A stretch of DNA of 37,502 bases from Acidimicrobiales bacterium (GTDB taxonomy: Bacteria; Actinomycetota; Acidimicrobiia; Acidimicrobiales; JABEUL01). Position numbers and translations under genes: made by a program. The stretch is taken from contig DAHXLF010000007.1 of the NCBI GenBank assembly GCA_027371755.1, forward strand, positions 1 through 37,502, written 5' to 3'. The notes beneath the pieces are model-generated. The model had not been told where the DNA came from. It saw nothing but the letters and a program-made list of their open reading frames with translations, and did no database searches. Positions 7,361-15,930 of this stretch are shown piece by piece (position 1 is the stretch's first letter; each line of letters starts with the position of its first letter).

Positions 7361-9742
7361 ATGAAATTAAAAGATAAACTAAAAAGTCATAGATTCCTTC
7401 GAACATTTACGACTTTCATAATTTTTATAATTGGCGCGTCCCTTTTATCGAGCTGTTCATCTACTGCAGAGAATCCGTTGTCAAACGTGCATTACCAGAC
7501 AATGGCGTCAGTGTCATCTTTGGCGAAATACACCGGGCATGGTTCAATCGGACAGGCGTATGAGTTAGGTGCGACCCCTGGTACAAAACTCTATTTGGTA
7601 AACTCAAACAATCAAATTTACTCAAACGGCATTGCTGATGCTTTGGGTTCTTTAATTATCAGAAATTTGCCTTACAATGAGTACTTTACCTTCAGGTCAT
7701 ACGTAGGTAAACTCGTTGTCGGAACTAAACCATTTAAAATACTGGCTCCAAACGACACTCCTCCCGAAAGCTTTTATTCGTCCCAAAAAATGCATGCTGG
7801 ATTGAATTATATTACGATGCGAGACGGAGTAAAGTTAGCGGCAACCGTCAGGCTTCCTGTAAACAATACGCTTTCCGACGGGCCGTTCCCGACGGTAATT
7901 GAGTGGTCAGGCTATCCAATTGCAGGTCCACACTCTTTGTTGGATGCAACGCTTGGGCTTAACGGCGAGACAATGTCAGATCCTCTTTTGCCGTCTACGG
8001 CCACTTCCGTAGGATCCATAATAGCTCCGTTGGTAGGATTTGCAACAGTAAGTTTACAGATGAGAGGCAGTGGGTGTTCTGGTGGGGCCTTTGGGTTGTT
8101 TGATCTACCCACTATCTACGATGCTTATGATTCCATTGAGATAGTGGCCGCTCAAAATTGGGTGCTTAATCATAAAGTAGGAATGGTCGGAATTTCGTTT
8201 TCCGGATTTTCTCAATTATTTGCAGCGGGTACCGATCCTCCCGGGTTGGCCGCTATTGCACCTATGAGCGTAGTAAACGATTTTTATAATACGGGTTTTC
8301 CCGGTGGAATGTTAAATACAGGTTTTGCTGTTTCATGGATGCTCTCAAGGTGGAATGATGCCAAACCCGCACCAGGGGGTGGTCAAAACTATGCAAAAGT
8401 TCTGATATCTGAAGGAGATAAAACTTGTTTAGCTAATCAGGCCTTACGACTTCAGACTCCTCCGGTGGGTACGCTGCTGGGTACAAACGCACAGCGCAAC
8501 CCCTCAAATTACAACCCCAGAAGCGCCATGTTGTGGGCCAAGAAGATCAAAGTTCCGACATTTTTGGTGGGAGCCGTTCAGGACGAGCAAGTCGGAGGGC
8601 AGTGGCCCGAGATTATATCAAGCTTTAAGAATGATCCCAATTTATTTGTAACAATGACAAACGGATATCATGCAGATTCTTTAGGAGAAGCTATATTGTC
8701 ACGGTGGATAGAGTTTTTGTATATTTATGTTGCAGACAAGGTTCCGCCAAAAATTCCTAGTTCTCTGTTAGGCGCTTTGGAGTCGACCGTATCTCAACAG
8801 GTATCTGGCGTATCTGCGGGACCGCCTGTTCCTCTGAGGTTTACAAATCTAAAGACACCCGCGGAGGCGCGCGCGGCTTTCAAAAAAAATGACCCGCGTG
8901 TGAGGGTTCTGTTTGATAACGGAGGGGAAGCTTCGAATCCAGGCGAGATGTTACCCGAGTGGGAAGCTGACTTTAATTCATGGCCTCCTAAACGTGCGCA
9001 GGTTCAGACCTTTTACTTGGGTGCTTCCGGGAAGTTAAATACTTCAAAGAGTTCCAGCGGATCGGTATCATTTAACCCCAATCCGACGCTGAGGCCGGCC
9101 ACTACGCTAACTGTACCGGCTTCAAGTTCAAATCAGCTTCCTTCAAACCCGTGGGCTGCTTTGCCTAATTACAATTGGGCGCCCGTAGTGGGAAACGAAG
9201 GTGTCGGATTTATATCGCCGGTATTAAAGAAGGATATGGTTGTCGTTGGTCCTGCCAGTCTTAATTTATGGGTGAAATCTACGGCTTTGGATACGGATTT
9301 ACAGGTAACTGTTTCTGAAGTGAGGCCGAACGGACAGGAGATGTATGTGCAGTCGGGATATCTTAGGGCCGCTTACAGAAAGACTAATTCTCAATCTAGT
9401 GTTTTCCAGCCCATGCATAGTTTTACTAATCCTAAGAACTTGGTTCAAGGCAAGTATTCTCTGGTAAGGATTGGAATACTGCCAATATTGTATGCCTTTA
9501 GGGCGGGATCCCGAATAAGAATTACCATTGAGGCACCTGGAGGCGATTTGCCGGTTTGGCAGTTTGCAACTCCTAATACTTACTCGAAGGTAACAGATAC
9601 CGTGGGTTTGGGAGGTAGATATTCTTCCAGCGTTGTATTTCCAGTAATCAATTCTCTTACTCCGCCTGACCCGCAACCAGCATGCCCTTCGCTTAGAGGC
9701 CAGCCTTGTAGGACATACGTACCTGCCGGGAACGGAGGATAG
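7361..9742 (+). CDS. CocE/NonD-type (peptidase S15-like) lipoprotein hydrolase
   Basis: The 793-residue protein begins with a basic stretch and one hydrophobic segment ending in the lipobox LLSSC (Cys32), so it is predicted to be an exported lipoprotein. The alpha/beta-hydrolase domain has the S15/CocE nucleophile motif GISFSG (Ser279), an acid in AVQDEQ (Asp408) and a histidine in NGYHAD (His437), in the expected order. A C-terminal jelly-roll (about 540-770) resembles the X-Pro dipeptidyl-peptidase C-terminal domain. Family members cleave X-Pro peptides, acyl or cocaine-type esters, so the substrate cannot be told. Start ATG is supported by AGGAGA. It stands alone, divergent from the ccm unit. 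Confidence 0.85.
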   Translation: MKLKDKLKSHRFLRTFTTFIIFIIGASLLSSCSSTAENPLSNVHYQTMASVSSLAKYTGHGSIGQAYELGATPGTKLYLVNSNNQIYSNGIADALGSLIIRNLPYNEYFTFRSYVGKLVVGTKPFKILAPNDTPPESFYSSQKMHAGLNYITMRDGVKLAATVRLPVNNTLSDGPFPTVIEWSGYPIAGPHSLLDATLGLNGETMSDPLLPSTATSVGSIIAPLVGFATVSLQMRGSGCSGGAFGLFDLPTIYDAYDSIEIVAAQNWVLNHKVGMVGISFSGFSQLFAAGTDPPGLAAIAPMSVVNDFYNTGFPGGMLNTGFAVSWMLSRWNDAKPAPGGGQNYAKVLISEGDKTCLANQALRLQTPPVGTLLGTNAQRNPSNYNPRSAMLWAKKIKVPTFLVGAVQDEQVGGQWPEIISSFKNDPNLFVTMTNGYHADSLGEAILSRWIEFLYIYVADKVPPKIPSSLLGALESTVSQQVSGVSAGPPVPLRFTNLKTPAEARAAFKKNDPRVRVLFDNGGEASNPGEMLPEWEADFNSWPPKRAQVQTFYLGASGKLNTSKSSSGSVSFNPNPTLRPATTLTVPASSSNQLPSNPWAALPNYNWAPVVGNEGVGFISPVLKKDMVVVGPASLNLWVKSTALDTDLQVTVSEVRPNGQEMYVQSGYLRAAYRKTNSQSSVFQPMHSFTNPKNLVQGKYSLVRIGILPILYAFRAGSRIRITIEAPGGDLPVWQFATPNTYSKVTDTVGLGGRYSSSVVFPVINSLTPPDPQPACPSLRGQPCRTYVPAGNGG

Positions 9743-9813
9743 AGTGAATCTTAGAAATTGTCTGCGTGTGCCATTGGCAGAAACGGACGATTCTGTGAAA
9801 AGTTAGCGGACAA

Positions 9814-10626
9814 TTATTCTTTGTTGTTACCGCCGACAGTGTGGTTGGCGGTAATTAGAATTTTAGAAATTCGCCTTTTGTCCATTTCCAATATTTTAAA
9901 CTTAAATTGAGGCAAGTCGAATTCCGTGTTGCTGTCGGGAATGTCATCCAACAATTCAAGTATATAACCGGCAATGGTAACGTACGAGCCGTTGGGAACG
10001 TCCATTTTAATTGTTTCTCTGAAGTTGTCGATAGAGCAAGCTCCATCGACAATCCAGCTGTCTTTATCCACTCGGACTATTTCACGCTCGGTTTCTGCAT
10101 CATACTCGTCTTTAAGATCGCCAACTAACTTTCCCAGCAAGTCTTTCATGGTAACTACACCGGAGACTCCACCATATTCATCGACCACGATGGCAAAGTC
10201 ACGCCTTCGCTGTCTCATCTCAGCCAGTAGTTCAAGTAGTTCTTTTGACTCGGGAACGATGTACGGAACACGGAGTTTTCTTGCTATGTCGATGGAGGTG
10301 AGTGGCAGTCTGTGCTTTTGACCGTCCGGCCACCATCGCTCGTCTTTAAATATGTCTTTTATGAACAAAACACCAACTATTTTGTCCAAATCTTCATCAT
10401 AAACCGGAAATCTGGAGTGAGACGAGTTTCTAATAGCGTGTTTAATATCTTCGAGTTTGACCGGTATGGGAAGAGCGGAGATATCAACTCTGGGAATCAT
10501 CACCTCTTTCACTTTTCGGTGACCGACGTTGGCTAAGGCGGCGAGAATACGCTCGGCTTCCTGTTCTGAATCAAAAGACTCTAACGCAGTTTCGTTATTC
10601 GCTTGTTTTGGTTTTTTTATTTTCAA
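9814..10626 (-). CDS. CBS-pair and CorC/HlyC-domain protein without membrane domain
   Basis: The 270-residue protein matches the soluble half of CorC/TlyC-type proteins. It starts with the linker that precedes the first CBS domain (KVKEVMIPRVDISALP), then has two CBS motifs (SRFPVYDEDLDKIVGVLFIK and DFAIVVDEYGGVSGVVTMKD) and a C-terminal CorC_HlyC domain (about 185-265). The family links to magnesium or cobalt efflux or membrane homeostasis. The DUF21 membrane domain found in larger relatives is absent, and no upstream piece of it is visible, so this is the short CorC form. The start is TTG at 10626, with no clear ribosome binding site. A later start is possible. Confidence 0.82.
   Translation of the reverse strand: MKIKKPKQANNETALESFDSEQEAERILAALANVGHRKVKEVMIPRVDISALPIPVKLEDIKHAIRNSSHSRFPVYDEDLDKIVGVLFIKDIFKDERWWPDGQKHRLPLTSIDIARKLRVPYIVPESKELLELLAEMRQRRRDFAIVVDEYGGVSGVVTMKDLLGKLVGDLKDEYDAETEREIVRVDKDSWIVDGACSIDNFRETIKMDVPNGSYVTIAGYILELLDDIPDSNTEFDLPQFKFKILEMDKRRISKILITANHTVGGNNKE
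9827..9854. terminator. Possible hairpin terminator between convergent genes
   Basis: TTACCGCC (9827-9834) pairs with GGCGGTAA (9847-9854) around 12 bases. On the plus strand, TTAGAATTTT follows, which could end transcription from the CocE-like gene. The hairpin lies inside the last codons of the convergent CBS-domain gene. The T-run is weak. Confidence 0.35.
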
Positions 10627-10677
10627 GCTTATTGACGCTCTTTGAAACTTTAACTTTCTTAAAAATTAGCAACAAAA

Positions 10678-10709
10678 TTAAAGAGGATTGCCATTAAAGA
10701 GGATTACCA
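10678..10709. repeat. 16-base tandem duplication at a stop codon
   Basis: TTAAAGAGGATTGCCA (10678-10693) is followed directly by TTAAAGAGGATTACCA (10694-10709), with one mismatch. The stop codon of the receiver-domain gene is the first triplet of the second copy, so both copies would encode the same last residues (GNPL-stop). Confidence 0.85.
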
Positions 10710-11158
10710 GCTAATCCGGGAAGTGAAACAGCAGATTCAAACGATGTCACGGCAGAAATGGGTGCATACGACTCGTCATAGTAGGTATGACCATTTAGTA
10801 CCGCTTTAACTGCTTTTGAAATTTTTACGGGATTTAACGGCTTTACCAAAAATCCTTCGGCGGCAACTTGCCTGGCCATCCAAGCATCTGCTCTTCTGTC
10901 CAACAAAATTAAAGACGGAATTTGTGGTATTCGGTTATCGTATTCTTCTAAGTGTAGATCTTGAATTACCGCAAAGCCTCCCATGGAGCCAATTTGTGAG
11001 TCTACGATAATAAGATCAAAATCGTACTGATTGGCCGCTGCATCTCTAACTAGTCGACCGCTTTCCAACTCGATTACTCTAATATCGGTTGATTCTATGA
11101 CAGATCTAATTTGACGTCGAGTCTGTTCTACGTCTGCAACTACCATTACTGTATTCAC
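10694..11158 (-). CDS. Stand-alone degenerate receiver-domain protein
   Basis: The 154-residue protein resembles a response-regulator receiver domain without an output domain. The putative phospho-acceptor is Asp53 in LIIVDSQIGSMGG, and the conserved lysine is Lys106 in GFLVKPLNP. Only one acidic residue (Asp9) is clear in the acid pocket, and the switch Ser/Thr position reads LILLD, so phosphorylation signalling may be altered. No histidine kinase is nearby. The start is GTG 11158. There is no Shine-Dalgarno, but a TAGCCT hexamer seven bases upstream would suit a leaderless transcript. Similar single receivers follow ArsA-type genes in some actinobacteria only as far as I recall, so function is unassigned. 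Confidence 0.7.
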   Translation of the reverse strand: MNTVMVVADVEQTRRQIRSVIESTDIRVIELESGRLVRDAAANQYDFDLIIVDSQIGSMGGFAVIQDLHLEEYDNRIPQIPSLILLDRRADAWMARQVAAEGFLVKPLNPVKISKAVKAVLNGHTYYDESYAPISAVTSFESAVSLPGLAGNPL

Positions 11159-11366
11159 AATTACAAGGCTACCAAAAAAATTAATACGTGTTTGCTAAAT
11201 TCTAAAATTATATATTTAAGGAAGATTTCAGTCAAACTAACCGTCTATTGTTGAATTTAAAAAATATTAATATGTATGGATTCCAAATCGATTTTCACCC
11301 TAAAAAGCTTCAATCTGTTTGGCCTTAATAATTGAACACCGTGTTATTAAATTAAAAAATACCAAG

Positions 11367-12434
11367 TTAGAATTGATCAGCCAGCTCTTTAAGCGTTGAT
11401 ATGTCGTGCACGTCTACATTTAAAAGCGGAATTTTTTGAACAAAACCGTCCCCTACTCTTTGAGTTAGATCTTGAATATATCTGTCTTCTCTGGTGGCTA
11501 TATTTTCCAAATTTATCAGATTCGCCTGAAGATCTAGTAGTTCGTCAATATTAGCCAAATCATTAAGTAGTTTGCTGTCCAAAAAATGCGGATGGATTTT
11601 ATTGATGATCAGTCCTTTAACATTAACGTTTAATTTCTGCAGTTCGTCAAAGAAATATGAAGCCTCTTGGGTTGAATTTTTAAGCGGTGATGAAACAACT
11701 ACAAATGAAGTGGAGTCCAGTTCTAGCAGTTGTTTTACGGCAATAGCTCTTTCTGCAAATCCTCTTTCCATTCCGTCAAATGCTCTAAAAAATTCTATGG
11801 CGTCATTAACCAATTCCGAACCGGCTACCTTGGCAATTGTTTTTAATAGACTTTGAGTGGCATAACTTACTGCCTTTAAATATGTTCGAGTAGGAACCAT
11901 AAGAAGCCTAAATACTTTATTTTCTAAAAATCTCGATAACCTCTGCGGACCGTGCAAGAAGTCAAGGGCATTTCGGCTCGGAGGTGTGTCAACTACAATT
12001 AAATCGAATCTGGAGTCATTGACTAATTCAAAAAGCTTCTCTGCTGCCATATATTCTTGAGTGCCGCCCAATGAAGAAGTTAGGGATTGATAGAGGCGAT
12101 TATTGTAGATCTTTTCGGCTTGACCGATAGTTGCAGAATATGTTTTAATTAATTCATTAAAAGTTGACTGACTGTCCAGCATCAATGCCCAAAGTTCACC
12201 TTTCGTATTTGCTTGAATTTTGATGGGGGTGTTAGTCAAATTATCGATCCCCAATGCCGACGCTAAACGCTTTGCCGGATCTATAGTCAATACGCAGGTT
12301 TTTATTCCGAGGTTAGCTGCTTTTAAGCCTATTGCCGCAGCGATCGTAGTCTTGCCGACACCGCCTGATCCTGTTGATATGATGACCTTTGACGTCGTGA
12401 TCATTTGTTGCAAGCGTGTGGATTTACCAGTCAT
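11367..12434 (-). CDS. ArsA/Get3-like ATPase, second of a pair
   Basis: The P-loop reads TGSGGVGKTT. The P-loop lysine (Lys28) is kept, but the family's 'signature' lysine is replaced by serine (Ser23). VVDTPPSRNALDFL is the Switch II-like region typical of actinobacterial ArsA homologues. The gene follows the other ArsA-like gene with the junction TGAAATG, so I chose ATG 12434. A TTG at 12446 would add four residues. The pair resembles Rv3679/Rv3680 (BagA/BagB) of M. tuberculosis, an ATPase complex not involved in arsenic, as far as I recall. There are no arsenite-binding cysteine pairs and no arsB nearby, so an arsenic pump role is unlikely. Confidence 0.85.
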   Translation of the reverse strand: MTGKSTRLQQMITTSKVIISTGSGGVGKTTIAAAIGLKAANLGIKTCVLTIDPAKRLASALGIDNLTNTPIKIQANTKGELWALMLDSQSTFNELIKTYSATIGQAEKIYNNRLYQSLTSSLGGTQEYMAAEKLFELVNDSRFDLIVVDTPPSRNALDFLHGPQRLSRFLENKVFRLLMVPTRTYLKAVSYATQSLLKTIAKVAGSELVNDAIEFFRAFDGMERGFAERAIAVKQLLELDSTSFVVVSSPLKNSTQEASYFFDELQKLNVNVKGLIINKIHPHFLDSKLLNDLANIDELLDLQANLINLENIATREDRYIQDLTQRVGDGFVQKIPLLNVDVHDISTLKELADQF

Positions 12435-12435
12435 T

Positions 12436-13410
12436 TCAGTTCTCAATAAATTCGTCGTTAATCTTTTTTACCCCGGCTTCAAACGCCTTACTTAAAATTT
12501 CAAGTTCGGATAACGTTATTTCTGTGGTAAAAAGTTCGAACAGTTCAATTTGAGGCAGTGGTAACAATCGGTTGAGTTTGTCAATTTGATCTTGCTGAAG
12601 TCGCTCTTTTCCCATGATAAATTCTGCAGCACGCTTATATGCGCGGAATTCGCTCGGTTGAAGTTTTTCCTTGTACAACTTAAGATTATCGAGACTTGTT
12701 TCCTTTAAGTTAGAACTTATAATTCCATTTACTATCAACGGTCCCAATTTTACGCCAACCTTATCTTCCAATGTGAAAGCCGCTTCGATGGTTTCAACTG
12801 CCGGCGTCTCTTCGGGCAGCGTCACCAAACATACTTGGCATCGTTTTGGATCGGCCAACATTTCTAAAACTTCCTGCGACTGTACTTTGACCGGACCGCC
12901 GCGTGCCGATTCAATTAATCCTTGAGCCGATAATAAAAATGAGAGGGTATGTCCTGTGGCCGGCGCATCGACCACTATCAGATCGTAATCCGTTTCCATC
13001 TCAAGTTGTTTAATCTTGCCCAACACCAATATATCTTTAATACCAGGGACTGCGGTGGATACTATATCAATTACCCCGGATTTAACCAGTCTTTTAGAAA
13101 TGGCTTTTAACCCGTGATCTTGCATATATTCAATCAGTGAATCATCGGGAGTAACTCTCATTGCTTCCAAATGGTTGGCAACACGTTGGGATTCAAACTT
13201 AAGCGAAGAATCAAAATCGAAATAATTGGGCAAACTGGATTTACCTTCCAATTCTACAATTATTACTTTATCCAATACTTTTGATGCCGAAAGTGCGATA
13301 GTGGCAGCAACGGTTGTTCTTCCCACTCCGCCTTTGCCGGCTATTATCAACACTTTGCTAGATTTGAAAAATTTTAAAGGGTCCATAAGCAGTGCGGTGC
13401 TTTGTTTCAC
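12436..13410 (-). CDS. ArsA/Get3-like ATPase, first of a pair
   Basis: The 324-residue protein has AGKGGVGRTT at about 24-33. The signature lysine (Lys26) is kept, but the P-loop lysine is arginine (Arg31), the reverse of its partner. DLIVVDAPATGHTLSFLL is the matching switch region. It reads GTG 13410 as start. An internal ATG at 13386 would remove the first eight residues. It is translationally coupled to the next gene and divergent from the WhiB gene, a neighbourhood also known, in different orientation, around whiB4 in mycobacteria and wblA in Streptomyces (from memory). The two proteins likely form a heterodimer. Confidence 0.85.
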   Translation of the reverse strand: MKQSTALLMDPLKFFKSSKVLIIAGKGGVGRTTVAATIALSASKVLDKVIIVELEGKSSLPNYFDFDSSLKFESQRVANHLEAMRVTPDDSLIEYMQDHGLKAISKRLVKSGVIDIVSTAVPGIKDILVLGKIKQLEMETDYDLIVVDAPATGHTLSFLLSAQGLIESARGGPVKVQSQEVLEMLADPKRCQVCLVTLPEETPAVETIEAAFTLEDKVGVKLGPLIVNGIISSNLKETSLDNLKLYKEKLQPSEFRAYKRAAEFIMGKERLQQDQIDKLNRLLPLPQIELFELFTTEITLSELEILSKAFEAGVKKINDEFIEN

Positions 13411-13911
13411 GCGGTTTTAATTTAAACAACCGCAAGTTACAGTTTAATTGGTGGCGATATCTAGATGTGTAATTCTAAAAATCACGTATTTTTATCCTTC
13501 GTTGTATTTCAATAATTTTATATTTGTAACTTTAAATACCGCAAAAATTTAATTTGTTCGTATAATTCTAATGAAAATTTTAAATAAAGTTCACTGTCAT
13601 TAAATTATAGTTACAGGTAATCGATAAATGTAAATAGGTTTTCAATATACCGGAAAAGTTACTCGTGATTTCAGCTTGAACCGTTACTTTGGGTATACTT
13701 TTCAATACTATTTTCTCTCTTTCACTTAAAAAGTATTGATCAAGATAATTGCACTAAAGGTGATATTTAATATAAGAATAAAGTTATCAAACTACTCAGA
13801 GCGTTAAACCCTAAAGCTTGACTACAATTGATGCCGATAAAATTCTTACCATTTTTATTTAATAAATTGGTTTAATCACTCAGTTTCAAGAGTTTTACAG
13901 GAGGGATAAAT
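13411..13911. other. 501-base divergent promoter region (ArsA pair / WhiB)
   Basis: This AT-rich region has no open reading frame I can support. For WhiB, a possible promoter is TTGCAC (13749-13754) with TATAAG (13771-13776) at a 16-base spacing, and another is TTGACT (13818-13823) with TAAAAT (13838-13843) at a short 14-base spacing. Neither is decisive. The WhiB gene has a long leader of more than 60 bases under either option. On the minus strand, TAAATT lies eight bases before the GTG of the ArsA gene. Confidence 0.4.
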
Positions 13912-14184
13912 ATGAGTACTGTATTAAAGTCTCATGATCATTGGCAGGATAAAGCCGCATGCCGATCCCCACAAGTTACGGCGCTTTTCTATCCGCCATA
14001 TACTCCGGAATCCAAAAGCGACCGTATTGCAAGAGAGGCATATGCAAAGTCAATATGTCAAGGTTGCTGCGTATCTCAAGAATGCCTAAATTATGCTCTA
14101 CGTATTGACGAGCCCCACGGCATCTGGGGCGGTAAAACCGAACTTGAACGTAAAAAGTTGAACCTTACCCAGAGATTTGCCTAA
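13912..14184 (+). CDS. WhiB-family iron-sulfur transcription regulator
   Basis: The 90-residue protein has the WhiB pattern: Cys17 in KAACRS, then CQGCCVSQEC (Cys49, Cys52, Cys58, with an extra Cys53), and the turn GIWGG followed by a basic helix (KTELERKKL). The four cysteines bind a [4Fe-4S] cluster that senses oxygen, NO or thiol redox state, and the basic tail contacts DNA or sigma factor. The spacing and the ArsA neighbours suit the WhiB4/WblA group. A strong ribosome binding site (AGGAGGG) precedes ATG. Its TAA stop shares two bases with the TAG stop of the convergent VKOR gene. WhiB proteins are found only in actinobacteria and their phages. Confidence 0.93.
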   Translation: MSTVLKSHDHWQDKAACRSPQVTALFYPPYTPESKSDRIAREAYAKSICQGCCVSQECLNYALRIDEPHGIWGGKTELERKKLNLTQRFA

Positions 14185-14657
14185 GCGTTACTGTTTGGAT
14201 TAAGGCGATCGAGGCTGAATCCCGTATAATTCCACATCGCGGTAATCATAATGAATAAGATAAATGTATCTATGTGTACGCTTGTACACCAAAGACATAT
14301 ATTTTTTATAACCAATAGCTCCATTGATACCAGGTAGATAACGAAGAGTATCCCCATTATCGAATAAATTTGTCTGGCTAAAGCAATCTTTTTAGAATTT
14401 AATTTCCATGTGGAAGGAAAACAGAGATAACACATGGGGACATAAAATATCAGACCGAGAACAGCTACCGGTATTCCAAGAAGTTTTGACTGTGGGCTGC
14501 TCGTTACTTTGGCACAGTTAATTAATCCGGTATCACTGCAAGCCAACGGTATCGCCGAGCTGAAGTAATGAGTCAGAGTCAGGTATATCGACACCCCAAG
14601 CCCAAACAATGCCAATAAGAATGTTATTATGAAAATAATTTTAACGTTTTTGCTCAC
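14181..14657 (-). CDS. VKOR-family disulfide-generating membrane protein
   Basis: The 158-residue protein has four to five membrane helices and all VKOR landmarks. There is a loop cysteine pair (Cys40 and Cys48, in LACSDTGLINC) followed by the conserved serine region TSSPQS, and the active site CLWC (Cys121, Cys124) in the last part. Bacterial VKOR re-oxidises a DsbA-like partner and hands electrons to quinone, replacing DsbB. The partner is probably the DUF929 protein encoded 11 bases upstream in the same unit. The start is GTG 14657. Confidence 0.9.
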   Translation of the reverse strand: MSKNVKIIFIITFLLALFGLGVSIYLTLTHYFSSAIPLACSDTGLINCAKVTSSPQSKLLGIPVAVLGLIFYVPMCYLCFPSTWKLNSKKIALARQIYSIMGILFVIYLVSMELLVIKNICLWCTSVHIDTFILFIMITAMWNYTGFSLDRLNPNSNA

Positions 14658-14668
14658 CGCGGTAGTTA

Positions 14669-15625
14669 TCAGATATGCGAATGGTTGTTTTTAGAGGTTG
14701 TTGCGGGTATCTTTAGGCTTGTTTTTGCCGCAATGACACCAGCGGAGTTACATACATCTGCCGGCTGATCACCGTCTATTGAACAGAACGTAGCACTTAA
14801 ATAATTTGCGGATCCGACAATTGATTGAGTTGTCTGACTTGAAGGAGTATTCAAGTTTGCTGCAACGGACTGCTGAGTAAGTCCTTGGAGTACCTGTGGG
14901 GAATAGTTTGCCGATGATGTCCACTTACCGCCTATGTCGATAAAGGGTATGTTATTGTTTGAATATTTATTGATTAGGTTACTTTCTTGCGCCGTGGGCG
15001 TTTGCAAGGTGGCGCGTGTCACGGTTTGCATCTCCACTTCCACAAAGCTGATGTATGGGGAGCTGTACTGCGCATTTACCAAAGTGAAAGTAGGTGTATC
15101 CGGATAGACGTCTGTTGAACTTGAATATGCGGTTTCCAATCCAGAAAGTTTACCGAATCTGGATAAAGCCACAATTAATGCCCATCGTTCGGCTCCACAA
15201 TATGGACACCATTCGTCTCCCATGTACAGAACCTCCGGCTTACCGTTTGAGGTGAGAGCGGGGCTTTTAAGTTTCGTTGGAGGCGAAGCGACTAATGATC
15301 CTCCGGTGCCTACTGCGTTATAAACACTAGTGGGAATTTGTGTAACAGCACTGACTAAGTCAGCTGAAGCGGCGCTTTGTCCTAACTGTTTGGTAGACGA
15401 AGAAGACATACTGACAACGATGAGAATTACTACGATCACCACTACCAAAATACCGCCGACTATTGATGAGATCAAGGGCACATTTGATTTTTTGGGCGGT
15501 TGCCAACCTTGCTTTGGATTTCTATTTATTGTATTTTTTGAGTTCTTGGATGCATTTGAAGCCCTGTTGTTTTGAGGCTTGGACGCTCTTTTATTATTTC
15601 GATTATTATTATTTGTACTTGCCAC
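14669..15625 (-). CDS. DUF929-family exported thioredoxin-like protein
   Basis: The protein has an Asn/Lys/Arg-rich N-terminal stretch, one membrane anchor (about residues 50-72) and an external domain with [13 protein letters not shown] (Cys140, Cys143), the DUF929 hallmark. Two more cysteines lie near the C-terminus ([14 protein letters not shown]), a possible structural disulfide. With VKOR next door it probably acts as the DsbA-like oxidase. I chose GTG 15625 (318 residues). The open frame extends to a TTG at 15694, but the added residues are low-complexity and have no ribosome binding site. A TAAACT box seven bases before GTG suggests a leaderless mRNA. The DsbA role is an inference. Confidence 0.85.
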   Translation of the reverse strand: MASTNNNNRNNKRASKPQNNRASNASKNSKNTINRNPKQGWQPPKKSNVPLISSIVGGILVVVIVVILIVVSMSSSSTKQLGQSAASADLVSAVTQIPTSVYNAVGTGGSLVASPPTKLKSPALTSNGKPEVLYMGDEWCPYCGAERWALIVALSRFGKLSGLETAYSSSTDVYPDTPTFTLVNAQYSSPYISFVEVEMQTVTRATLQTPTAQESNLINKYSNNNIPFIDIGGKWTSSANYSPQVLQGLTQQSVAANLNTPSSQTTQSIVGSANYLSATFCSIDGDQPADVCNSAGVIAAKTSLKIPATTSKNNHSHI

Positions 15626-15740
15626 AGTATAGAGTTTACACAAAAAATAAATTTTGTTGTTTAGGTTGGGCAATTTATAAGAAAAATTTAACAAAAGTTG
15701 CTGAAGTCAGCGTTATTTAAAAGTGATTTATAATTTAAAG

Positions 15741-15779
15741 GATGCAATGGTCTGATGCAATGGTCTGACGCAATGGTTT
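15741..15779. repeat. Three 13-base tandem repeats
   Basis: GATGCAATGGTCT occurs twice in a row (15741-15766), followed by the variant GACGCAATGGTTT (15767-15779). The array lies between the divergent DUF929 and Nudix genes, upstream of both. It could hold stacked protein sites or be a slippage product. Confidence 0.85.
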
Positions 15780-15892
15780 AAGGTGGATGAAGGTGGTTTG
15801 ATCGGTCGCCAAAATAGTTACTTTTTATTACAAAGCGTCTATAAAATATTCAGTGTCCATGTAAAGGGTTTTGTGTGACCTACAAATATGAT

Positions 15893-15922
15893 TTGACTTA
15901 ATTCAGTCTTGTGGGGTAATTT
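15893..15922 (+). promoter_or_regulatory. Possible promoter of the Nudix gene
   Basis: TTGACT (15893-15898) and TAATTT (15917-15922) are 18 bases apart. The -10-like box ends eight bases before ATG 15931, which has no Shine-Dalgarno, so the transcript may be leaderless. Confidence 0.4.
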
Positions 15923-15930
15923 ATATACCA

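Noticed and set aside
9299-9676. 125-codon minus-strand frame inside the CocE-like gene
   Set aside because: It is a shadow of the C-terminal jelly-roll coding sequence, with Arg/Ser-rich composition typical of antisense frames.
11367-13410. Arsenite efflux ATPase (arsA) operon
   Set aside because: There are no arsenic-binding cysteine pairs, no ArsB or ArsD, and the neighbourhood fits the actinobacterial ArsA-like pair near WhiB.
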